Origin: a virus
Reading direction: 5' to 3' (one strand)
Length of the DNA stretch: 27,438 nucleotides
Virus record (IMG/VR): IMGVR_UViG_3300035698_017672
Location: 1 to 27,438 of that record
Part shown: positions 17,385 through 22,988 of the stretch, piece after piece
Layout: every line of letters begins with the position of its first letter
Numbering within the stretch: position 1 is the stretch's first letter
The notes under the pieces: generated by a model
What the model saw: only the letters and a program-made list of their open reading frames with translations
Database searches by the model: none
Told to the model about the DNA's origin: nothing
Program-made: the position numbers and the translations under genes

Positions 17385-19793
17385 TTATCCCCTAGTGTTA
17401 TCATACGGATCAAACTCGTGTTTCGTTTTATTCTGGCCACCTGAAATTTCTTTTAACCGCATTAATAATATCTCTTCTTTCGGAATATCGGGAACCGCAA
17501 ATGTCAAACAATTAGCTACAAGAATTCCATTAGCATAATAAACATTATCTTTCTCTACTGTTAAGTTATACGTTTCTTCCGAAACGATCTCCGTTTGAAC
17601 ACTTTCTGGAACAATATCTCTGAATCCTATATTTATTGATAAGAAATTTCTTGCCGCACACAATACATTGACACTCTTTTGTTTTATATTTTCTATATGA
17701 AAAATTTCGTTGACATTTTCTTGAGCAAAACCTTGTTCTATCTTTGAAAAAAGTTGTGATTTGTTTTCCGCAATGTTCACATTTATTACCTTTTTCTCTT
17801 TCTCGACTTTTCCAAATCTTTTTTCCATGTTCACTATGCCATATTCTTCCTTCTTCACTACCATGCCACTCGCTTGCTTTTTCTCTTGCTTTGTCCAAAT
17901 TCCTAATTTGTTTAATTCTGTACTTTCCGTCGTACCATAATTTCTTTGAATGGAGAGATTGATGCTTTCCAATTTTAATACATTCAAGATTTTCAATGGC
18001 ATTGTTAGTCCAATCACTGTCTTTATGATGTACTGCATAACCCTTTGGTATGCTTCCAAACTTTTCTGAATAAATCCTTCTGTGTAAAAGTCTCTCCTTG
18101 TCTTTTTTCCTCCCCGACTGGTAATATTTACCATTTGTTTGAAGCCAATACTTTTGTCCCGCATAAATAATCCATTGTGGATTGCCCATAAAAACCTCCT
18201 TAGTTTATTATCTGATTCTATTGTATCAGTTAACACTAAAGAGTCAAGACTCTTCCATCCCTCATTCCAGGTAAAAATCTTATGTTCGGGTTTTCCTTTG
18301 AGTTCGCTTCCATTAGAAAATTTAACAGTTGTAATTCTTTTAGCTTCTGACTTCCAGAGTTTTAATACTTTTCTATTCCCAAAAGGAGTAATAACAATAT
18401 CATCAACAGATATATTTTTTATTTCCTTTTTTCCGTCTACTGTTAAAATTAATGTATTTTTTACAAAACATAAGCTGTCCGCTAAATCAGGAGACCATCC
18501 CATCCGATCTTTTATCTGCCGTTTATCCTCTAACTGGAATTTCCCGTTATTAAACATATACGTCGGAGTCGTCAACTCAGTAACTAACTCCGGGATATTC
18601 GGCAACGATCCGCCTTTTTTAATCCATTCCGCCATCATAAACCACATATACGCACGGTTATTTTTATACCTTGCGTCTACCGCCGGCAAGTGAAACGCTA
18701 CCGCCAGTGGCGCGTGTCCAGCCGCGCGCATAACGTCTATCGCTCCATGCGCCCATCCAACAGTGTCATCAAATATCTCTAATTCACTTCCCCACCGTAC
18801 CTTCCCCATTATCGCCCGGTTTGCGATATCAACCGATACCGGCGAATCCCTCCGATGTCGCATCGTTACCGGAGTAAACGACTGTAACCCTTGGCGTGGG
18901 AACATACACGTTCTATCATTTCCGAACCGCGCAACGTCTATCCCTAACCTTTTCTGTGACCAATCGTAAACATCAACGCGGTACTTCCGTCTCATCGCTT
19001 CTCTGACTTCTTCCGGGCCAAGTAATGTATTTATCGACGACGGCGGGAACTTCCCAAATACATTAACTAACACCCACGGATTATCCCGTCCATACTTCTC
19101 AATCTGATCTTTCGCCCATTTAATATCTATCCTCGGCGACCGGTTCGGATCATCAGGATCACCCGTTATCTCCGTAACATGCCATAAGTGTGCTTCACTC
19201 GTACACGCTCGATATAACGGCCCTTCCGTATGCGTCGGGTTTCCTCCCATCAATATCTTCGTTTCAATACCCGTAGCTAACCCCGCTTCAGCCGCCGCCA
19301 TTACCGCATCAGGGAACCCGCCAACTTCATCTAATATAAACAGCATATAATCCGAATGTAACCCCGCCAACGTATCCGCCTGCTGCGTCGTATCCGCCGT
19401 CTTCGACCACGTTCTCGCACTCATAAACCACGTTTCCGGCGATTCCCGGCACACTATCCTCGTCTTCGTCCACTGGAACATCTGCTTCAAAAACTGGCTC
19501 CGGTTTATCCATTTCGCCAGCTCCGGCCATAAACAATCACTTAAGTTATCCGACGTTATCGACGTCGCAGCTATCTTCGGGTGCGGACGCGTCGCTAGAA
19601 AATTTAACGCACACCATGACTCGACCGTCGTCTTCCCCGGACCTTTACACGCTTTCATCGCTAACCGGTTCTTCGTAGGAAACGCTTCTAAAACCCCGGC
19701 CTGCCACCGGTCCGGCTCCGCCCCAAGGCACTCCCTCACAAACAGGATCGGACTCTCTCGCCATCGCCGAATCTTATCCGTCGCTACACTCAT
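17385..19793 (-). CDS. terL: Terminase large subunit, interrupted by an intein
   Basis: An 802-codon frame encodes the DNA-packaging ATPase and nuclease. ATPase: Walker A-like CKGPGKTT (residues 49-56) and Walker B LFILDE (151-156). RNase H-fold nuclease: GIDVARFGNDRT (284-295), FDDT (341-344), and the third acidic motif DLADSL (436-441). Directly after L441 an intein of 320 residues begins (C442 to N761), and the terminase resumes at C762 with CLTFAVPDIPKE. The spliced product would be 482 residues, a normal size. The insertion is within the conserved nuclease motif, so the unspliced protein should be inactive as a nuclease. The gene follows the small subunit after 9 bases. Flanking terminase DNA is visibly richer in CG than the AT-rich intein. 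Confidence 0.95.
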   Translation of the reverse strand: MSVATDKIRRWRESPILFVRECLGAEPDRWQAGVLEAFPTKNRLAMKACKGPGKTTVESWCALNFLATRPHPKIAATSITSDNLSDCLWPELAKWINRSQFLKQMFQWTKTRIVCRESPETWFMSARTWSKTADTTQQADTLAGLHSDYMLFILDEVGGFPDAVMAAAEAGLATGIETKILMGGNPTHTEGPLYRACTSEAHLWHVTEITGDPDDPNRSPRIDIKWAKDQIEKYGRDNPWVLVNVFGKFPPSSINTLLGPEEVREAMRRKYRVDVYDWSQKRLGIDVARFGNDRTCMFPRQGLQSFTPVTMRHRRDSPVSVDIANRAIMGKVRWGSELEIFDDTVGWAHGAIDVMRAAGHAPLAVAFHLPAVDARYKNNRAYMWFMMAEWIKKGGSLPNIPELVTELTTPTYMFNNGKFQLEDKRQIKDRMGWSPDLADSLCFVKNTLILTVDGKKEIKNISVDDIVITPFGNRKVLKLWKSEAKRITTVKFSNGSELKGKPEHKIFTWNEGWKSLDSLVLTDTIESDNKLRRFLWAIHNGLFMRDKSIGFKQMVNITSRGGKKTRRDFYTEGFIQKSLEAYQRVMQYIIKTVIGLTMPLKILNVLKLESINLSIQRNYGTTESTELNKLGIWTKQEKKQASGMVVKKEEYGIVNMEKRFGKVEKEKKVINVNIAENKSQLFSKIEQGFAQENVNEIFHIENIKQKSVNVLCAARNFLSINIGFRDIVPESVQTEIVSEETYNLTVEKDNVYYANGILVANCLTFAVPDIPKEEILLMRLKEISGGQNKTKHEFDPYDNTRG
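17566..18189 (-). CDS. HNH homing endonuclease nested out of frame in the intein
   Basis: A 207-residue product in a different frame of the same strand from terL. HNH_3-type core: YAVHHKDSDWTNNAIENLEC (residues 51-70; H54, H55, N63, N67), then KHQSLHS (H76). Residues 100-130 (AREKASEWHGSEEG, IWHSEHGKK) are a helical linker I know from phage HNH enzymes. Two zinc fingers follow: C137-x2-C140, C155-x3-C159 and C175-x2-C178, C193-x3-C197. It starts with ATG 18189 behind AAGGAGG and ends in block F of the intein. It should nick or cut intein-less terL alleles to spread the element. It is a normal HNH protein by sequence, so it is the real product and the terL frame here is the passenger. Confidence 0.92.
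   Translation of the reverse strand: MGNPQWIIYAGQKYWLQTNGKYYQSGRKKDKERLLHRRIYSEKFGSIPKGYAVHHKDSDWTNNAIENLECIKIGKHQSLHSKKLWYDGKYRIKQIRNLDKAREKASEWHGSEEGRIWHSEHGKKIWKSREREKGNKCEHCGKQITTFFKDRTRFCSRKCQRNFSYRKYKTKECQCIVCGKKFLINKYRIQRYCSRKCSNGDRFGRNV
18195..18201 (-). promoter_or_regulatory. Ribosome binding site of nested HNH gene
   Basis: AAGGAGG on the minus strand, five T residues before ATG 18189. In the terL frame the same bases read K-L-R-R, so a full-strength internal initiation site is embedded in intein coding sequence. This decides the HNH start and argues for independent translation rather than frameshifting. Confidence 0.85.
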
Positions 19794-19802
19794 TCATTTT
19801 CC

Positions 19803-20357
19803 TTATATATCATCATCAGTTTCTACCACCTCAGACTCTTTCTTATCTACTGCCTTCTCTGCCTTCTCAGGTGCCATGCTCCCAACAACTAAATCTTCAA
19901 GCGTTACCCTCCCACTCACATCTATCTTATCCGTAAACATCTTCAGATTCTTCCCTAACATCTCTAGCCCCTTTAACTTATCAACCATCTTTATCTTTCG
20001 GACACGGCCACTCACCTCATTCCCATCCTTATCTTCCTTCGATTCCTCTATCTCTATCCCCCCTATCGCCGCTGCCGTCGTATCATCTAACTCGCTTACT
20101 TTCTTCAAACTCCCATCATCATTACATAACTTCCTCACATCCGTAAACCCTACCTTCTGTAACTCTAACAACACCCGCTGCGCTACCCACTCCCCCCTCC
20201 CTACCAACATCTCCTCATACTTCTTATGCTTAACCTCATCCCCATATATCCAATTTATCGCATCGCTATACCTCACACTTTCCCCCTCGCAATACGTTAT
20301 TAAACTCCCACCATTCAAAACATACTCGCATACTTTATCGAAATTTAATTCTTCCAT
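19803..20357 (-). CDS. terS: Terminase small subunit
   Basis: A 184-residue product; ATG 20357 behind AAGGTGAGGA. An N-terminal helix-turn-helix-type region (VCEYVLNGGSLITYCEGESV, then YSDAINWI) is followed by DVRKLCNDDGSLKKVSELDD, AAAIGGIEIEE and KMVDKLKGLEMLGKNLKMF then TDKIDVSG. This C-terminal series (D-x-x-x-L-x-x-x-D-G and LGK-x-L-x-x-F-x-D-K) is diagnostic of a widespread phage small terminase. It recognises phage DNA and feeds it to the large subunit, encoded 9 bases downstream. The tail (residues 155-184) is acidic and probably disordered. It is the first gene behind the strong promoter at 20420-20448. Confidence 0.92.
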   Translation of the reverse strand: MEELNFDKVCEYVLNGGSLITYCEGESVRYSDAINWIYGDEVKHKKYEEMLVGRGEWVAQRVLLELQKVGFTDVRKLCNDDGSLKKVSELDDTTAAAIGGIEIEESKEDKDGNEVSGRVRKIKMVDKLKGLEMLGKNLKMFTDKIDVSGRVTLEDLVVGSMAPEKAEKAVDKKESEVVETDDDI

Positions 20358-20419
20358 TCCTCACCTTCCTTCACCTTTACATTTTTTTTTCTCCAAAATT
20401 TTTTTCCAACTTATGCCCC

Positions 20420-20448
20420 ATTTTATTACTTATTCTACTCAATGTCAA
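20420..20448 (-). promoter_or_regulatory. Strong sigma70-like promoter of packaging/structural operon
   Basis: On the minus strand TTGACA (20443-20448), a 17-base spacer, then TAAAAT (20420-20425). Transcription would start near 20413, giving a leader of about 55 bases with A- and T-runs before terS. The 215-base gap (20358-20572) otherwise holds only a polypyrimidine tract upstream (about 20483-20507) and no gene. Confidence 0.8.
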
Positions 20449-20572
20449 CGTATTAAGCCCTTTTATCAGTTTTTACCGAAATCTTGGGGGAGGGAAAGGG
20501 AAGGAAGAAATAATATATGCGCGGGGGTCGAAGCTGTGGGGGAATTGGAAAAAAGGATTGTTTTTTTATCGG

Positions 20573-20911
20573 CTAGAACTCGTCGAGGTCAGCGATGGGG
20601 AGTCTTGGGGGGATTGATGCAACGGTGATCTTGAGTCCTGCGAATGTCTTAGTCTTTGTGAACTGGACACCGTGCTTCTGCTTCGCAACATACAACGAGC
20701 GGATAGCCTTATCTCTCAGGTCATTGGGAATAAGCCTAGAATAGCCTACAGCGCGCTTATGCCACCTCCAATTAATAGTTTCACTGCGTTTGTCACGAAA
20801 TAAGCACATGGGGCAACGTGGAAGATATGGGGCCCGGTAGAATTGCAGGTGTCCACACTTGGCACATTCAAATATAAATCTGTTATCTTTAGTCTTGCCT
20901 ATTCTTATCAT
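20573..20911 (-). CDS. Small zinc-ribbon protein
   Basis: A 112-residue product overlapping the end of the 96-aa gene by 23 bases. Residues 15-36 are a zinc ribbon: ECAKCGHLQFYRAP, then CPMC (CxxC...CxxC). The remainder is basic (RDKRSETINWRWHKRAVGYS, SLYVAKQKHG), suggesting nucleic-acid or protein binding. The family is not recognised. It is last in the three-gene unit driven from the promoter at 21563-21591, and a promoter for the late operon follows, so a regulatory role is conceivable but not shown. Confidence 0.7.
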   Translation of the reverse strand: MIRIGKTKDNRFIFECAKCGHLQFYRAPYLPRCPMCLFRDKRSETINWRWHKRAVGYSRLIPNDLRDKAIRSLYVAKQKHGVQFTKTKTFAGLKITVASIPPRLPIADLDEF

Positions 20912-21179
20912 GTTTAAGACTCATCATATTGTTTTGTTGATTGATCTCTGCGAATACGTCTTTATAATATTCATTTCTTATTTCTTTTCTTGCTTCCTCT
21001 CCATATTTCAATAAGAAGGACTCTTCAATTAATCTTTTCATAATAAGACTTGATCCTATCTTACAATATCCATAAGATTCATGGTTACTTCTGATATGTT
21101 CTATTATATCTTCTTTAATTTTATCAAAGTATAATCCAATTATTCCTGTTGGTGAAAAACTAATTGTTTTTTTTGCCAT
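20889..21179 (-). CDS. Hypothetical charged protein
   Basis: A 96-residue product; ATG 21179 lies one base after the preceding stop with AAGGAGG at ideal distance. Predicted mixed alpha: KIKEDIIEHIRSNHESYGYC, SSLIMKRLIEESFLLKYGEE, ARKEIRNEYYKDVFAEINQQ. The pattern of two amphipathic helices may be a small DNA-binding or dimeric regulator, but I recognise no family. The middle gene of a compact three-gene unit. Confidence 0.65.
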   Translation of the reverse strand: MAKKTISFSPTGIIGLYFDKIKEDIIEHIRSNHESYGYCKIGSSLIMKRLIEESFLLKYGEEARKEIRNEYYKDVFAEINQQNNMMSLKHDKNRQD

Positions 21180-21180
21180 G

Positions 21181-21540
21181 TTAATCCTCCTTTATTTTTA
21201 ATCCTGTAAATATTCTTAACTGTTGCCCGTCGAGATAACGTCTATTTATGCCAAATCCTCGTCGGCGCATATAATCAGCAATCATTTTTTGACTTGCCCG
21301 GCCACCCATAGCCTGAAAATACTTTTTAAAGTGCCTGACAGCAACAACGCCATCTTCGCAAATAACAAATCTCTGATTAATAAATACTTTAATTCTCTCA
21401 TCAGAACCAGTATATTTAATCCGGACCTTCGATCGTGTGGTCCCCGACACAACACCGATAATATCCGCAACACGCCGATCAACCGCGGATATAATGCGTT
21501 TCTCCATCGCATCCAAATATTGCTTTGTATCTTCCTGCAT
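21181..21540 (-). CDS. Stand-alone protein with primase-helicase C-terminal domain
   Basis: A 119-residue product, first gene behind the promoter at 21563-21591; ATG 21540 follows GGGGGTG. Residues 1-30 are an amphipathic helix and 35-58 are beta. Residues 62-116 (EDGVVAVRHFKKYFQAMGG, SQKMIADYMRRRGF, RRYLDGQQLRIFTGLKI) align with residues 388-443 of the primase-helicase encoded at 24733-26079 (EQGNIPVNSFKRKFKEING, SQKVISEYMQRN, RPYVNGIQVKSWQGIKF). By eye about 20 of 56 positions are identical with one gap. Such C-terminal domains of D5-type helicases are winged-helix-like. This protein therefore looks like a free DNA-binding or partner-binding module related to the helicase, encoded next to a repeat-rich non-coding region. 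The function is inference. Confidence 0.8.
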   Translation of the reverse strand: MQEDTKQYLDAMEKRIISAVDRRVADIIGVVSGTTRSKVRIKYTGSDERIKVFINQRFVICEDGVVAVRHFKKYFQAMGGRASQKMIADYMRRRGFGINRRYLDGQQLRIFTGLKIKED

Positions 21541-21562
21541 AAAACACCCCCTTTTTTATTCT

Positions 21563-21591
21563 ATTTTATCATATAAAACCAATCCAGTCAA
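21563..21591 (-). promoter_or_regulatory. Sigma70-like promoter for leftward three-gene unit
   Basis: On the minus strand TTGACT (21586-21591), 17 bases, TAAAAT (21563-21568). Expected start near 21556, only about 16 bases before ATG 21540. Same -10 and spacing as the promoter before terS. Confidence 0.75.
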
Positions 21592-21691
21592 GTAATAACT
21601 GCAAGAACGAACGCTTCCAAAAAGATTAAATCTTAATTTAGCTAAGTTGTTGAAATCATTTAACTTATATGAGTAGAGTCGTTAACAAGAA

Positions 21692-21728
21692 TAAACGAGG
21701 TAGGCGGTTTTGCGCTGTAACTCGTTTA
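21692..21728. repeat. Inverted repeat TAAACGAG...CTCGTTTA
   Basis: Perfect 8-base arms separated by 21 bases. A second nested pairing, GGTTTTG with CAAAACG, can form nearby. It could be an RNA hairpin or a protein-binding dyad; no T-run follows, so it is not a terminator. Confidence 0.5.
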
Positions 21729-21815
21729 GTTTGTAGGAGACAAAACGATTTAAGGCGTAAAGGCGTAATCTTTTGGGTTTTCCAGGTATTTTTTTTCGTA
21801 TCATCACCACTTATT

Positions 21816-21841
21816 ATATAAACAAAACATACCATATAAAC
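21816..21841 (+). repeat. Direct repeat ATATAAAC x2
   Basis: Exact 8-base copies at 21816-21823 and 21834-21841, 18 bases apart, within the AT-rich core. Short repeats in AT-rich DNA may be chance. Confidence 0.35.
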
Positions 21842-21946
21842 ATTATTACTTCTTTTTTTAACATAAAGTATTGGTATCTATAGACAAGATAAAGAACGAA
21901 CATAAGAATAAAGCAAGAATAACACAATTATTACTTGATTATTACT
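21842..21946 (+). repeat. Iteron-like ATTATTACT x3
   Basis: Exact 9-base copies at 21842-21850, 21927-21935 and 21938-21946. The last two are 11 bases apart, one helical turn, which would place bound proteins on one DNA face. Confidence 0.45.
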
Positions 21947-22030
21947 CACTGAAAAAGCTATTAAGAACAACCAGGCCAGTCTATTTACGACCAGCTCCTA
22001 CCCGTTCCCTGCAGGATTATAAAACGCAAT

Positions 22031-22067
22031 AAGCGCAGCTAACGTCGGGAGCTACTTAACTGCGCTT
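22031..22067. repeat. Inverted repeat AAGCGCAG...CTGCGCTT
   Basis: Perfect 8-base arms (22031-22038, 22060-22067), extended by TAA/TTA after one mismatch, around a 13-base loop CGTCGGGAGCTAC. A strong potential hairpin or operator dyad without a T-run. Confidence 0.55.
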
Positions 22068-22192
22068 AAAGCGTCGTCGGATGTAAATATTTAGTTCAAC
22101 GAAACAGGAGTTTTTAGGGTTTTTCAGGTTTTTTTAAAATATTTCTCTCGTCGAGCGGGGTTTTTGGTTCACCGTCGGGATAGCGTCGAGCC

Positions 22193-22221
22193 TTGACAGG
22201 TTTTGTGGGGCATGGTACGCT
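22193..22221 (+). promoter_or_regulatory. Promoter for rightward small-gene/lysis unit
   Basis: TTGACA at 22193-22198, exactly 17 bases, then TACGCT at 22216-22221. The -35 is perfect and the -10 is weak, so an activator may be needed. Start expected near 22228, about 30 bases before the first gene. Confidence 0.6.
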
Positions 22222-22259
22222 TAGAGCGTAGGTTAACCCGGAAAAATGGAGGTGGAGCG

Positions 22260-22460
22260 ATGAAAGAATTGAACGGTTTTATCAACGCAGTAGTTAGAAA
22301 GATTCAGAAATTGATAGTATATTGTATCATAGGTTTAGTTTTTGTTGGTGGCAGTGATTATAGCTTCAGCTTAACGAAGTTAAAACGTAATGCGTTTAGC
22401 ACTATGAACTTGATTAAGACTATCGCGGTTGTTAAACAGATTAAAGGTATTATTAGATAA
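22260..22460 (+). CDS. Small single-span membrane protein
   Basis: A 66-residue product; ATG 22260 is chosen because GGAGG lies 7 bases upstream (an upstream in-frame ATG-like start at 22203 would precede the likely transcript start). One hydrophobic segment (LIVYCIIGLVFVGG, residues 18-31) is flanked by basic residues on both sides (VRKIQK before, KLKRN after). First gene of the rightward unit. I do not recognise it; a membrane-acting early protein or a small holin-like peptide is possible, since an endolysin gene lies downstream. Confidence 0.6.
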   Translation: MKELNGFINAVVRKIQKLIVYCIIGLVFVGGSDYSFSLTKLKRNAFSTMNLIKTIAVVKQIKGIIR

Positions 22461-22472
22461 AAAAACGGTAAA

Positions 22473-22493
22473 GCCCCGACCGCTGACAGGGGC
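22473..22493 (+). other. Short stem-loop before the 126-aa gene
   Basis: GCCCC at 22473-22477 pairs with GGGGC at 22489-22493 around an 11-base loop, just upstream of the AGGAGG site. It could modulate translation or shield an mRNA end. No T-run. Confidence 0.35.
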
Positions 22494-22510
22494 AAGAGGA
22501 GGCAAGGGAA

Positions 22511-22891
22511 ATGGAAAAGATCATAAACATCAAAAAGAATTGCATGGGGACGTTAGACCTTGAAGCAAAGTTTAACGGTATGAGAAAATCGCAGTCTTTT
22601 ATTGTTTACCCAATGCATGAAGGGCAAGAAACGGACAAGATCAAAATACAATCATCAACACGAATAGGATATATTAATTTGATTGATGGCGTTGTTTATT
22701 TATGCGCTCCGCAATCAAACGGAGCTTATAACGTACATTTAATGTTTGTTAAGCCCGTTGATAAGTTAAGCGCGGAAGAACTCGCAGGCTTAAAGTTTAG
22801 GCTTGTACAGACAGCGGACAAGATGGCAGGCAGTAATGCAATTCATATCTTTACGGACAATCCAGGAGCGGAGAAAGTATCAGTATTTTAA
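22511..22891 (+). CDS. Hypothetical soluble protein
   Basis: A 126-residue product; ATG 22511 behind GAGGAGGCAAGGGAA. It is predicted as a beta-rich N-terminal part (KIKIQSSTRIGYINLIDGVV, YLCAP, YNVHLMFVKP) followed by a helix (LSAEELAGLKFRLVQTADKM) and a final beta element (NAIHIFTDN). It has no signal peptide and no membrane segment. I recognise no family. It lies in the rightward unit between a small membrane protein and the lysis genes, so an early host-takeover function is as likely as any. Confidence 0.65.
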   Translation: MEKIINIKKNCMGTLDLEAKFNGMRKSQSFIVYPMHEGQETDKIKIQSSTRIGYINLIDGVVYLCAPQSNGAYNVHLMFVKPVDKLSAEELAGLKFRLVQTADKMAGSNAIHIFTDNPGAEKVSVF

Positions 22892-22943
22892 ATATTAACT
22901 ATTAAAGAAAGGAATAAAACACTAAGGAATCAGGAGGAGGTGC

Positions 22944-22988
22944 ATGATTAATATACCATTTTCAGAAATACAGGAGCTAACCCAATGA
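22944..22988 (+). CDS. Possible 14-aa leader peptide
   Basis: ATG 22944 follows an excellent CAGGAGGAGG site, encodes 14 residues (MINIPFSEIQELTQ) and ends in an ATGA overlap with the next start. It may serve to bring ribosomes to the 52-aa gene by coupling. Too short for a family call; the strong site is the only direct evidence. Confidence 0.45.
   Translation: MINIPFSEIQELTQ

Larger units (their letters stand above)
17511..18470 (-). mobile_element. Intein in terL, with out-of-frame endonuclease gene
   Basis: Residues 442-761 of the terL frame. Block A is CFVKNTLILTVDGKKEIKNI (C442 nucleophile). Block B is GSELKGKPEHKIFT with H504; the Thr usual in TxxH is Lys here. Blocks F and G are YNLTVEKDNVYYANGILVAN, then C762 as the +1 residue. 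The block F His and the penultimate His are absent (N749, A760), as in some active inteins. Hint sequence is recognisable only at residues 442-520 and 740-761. In between the frame is open but does not look like an intein endonuclease; those bases code for an HNH enzyme in another frame. Splicing is inferred from complete ends and the intact terminase on both sides. Confidence 0.9.
21592..22192 (+). other. Non-coding divergent control region, candidate origin
   Basis: About 600 bases with no convincing gene on either strand, between two divergent promoters. It contains hairpin-type inverted repeats at 21692-21728 and 22031-22067. An AT-rich core (about 21780-21960) is poor in G and holds three copies of ATTATTACT and two of ATATAAAC. 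A T-rich motif GGGTTTT(C/T)CAGGT occurs twice (21775 and 22117). CGTCG occurs repeatedly at 22040-22190. Iteron-like repeats beside AT-rich DNA suit a replication origin or operator cluster, but no initiator site is proven. Confidence 0.5.

Noticed and set aside
17511-18470. Group I or II intron instead of an intein
   Set aside because: The frame continues without a stop through both junctions and shows intein block A, B, F and G residues with Cys at both splice points; no intron core was recognised.
17385-19793. Terminase plus HNH as a sequencing frameshift that split one in-frame intein-endonuclease
   Set aside because: The HNH gene has its own ATG and AAGGAGG and its stop falls inside block F, while the terL frame is open all through. 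A frame error would need two compensating indels and would not create an independent start.
19876-20628. 250-codon plus-strand frame
   Set aside because: Lies opposite terS and its promoter; Ser/Pro/Phe-rich reverse reading of an acidic protein without recognisable motifs.
21223-21576. 117-codon plus-strand frame
   Set aside because: Antisense to the 119-aa gene, which has a promoter, binding site and recognisable domain.
21592-22192. tRNA or CRISPR array in the intergenic region
   Set aside because: No cloverleaf with T-loop consensus and no regularly spaced identical repeats; the repeats present are short and irregular.
22203-22259. N-terminal extension of the 66-aa membrane protein
   Set aside because: The upstream start lies between the -35 and -10 elements of the likely promoter, so it would not be in the transcript; ATG 22260 has GGAGG.
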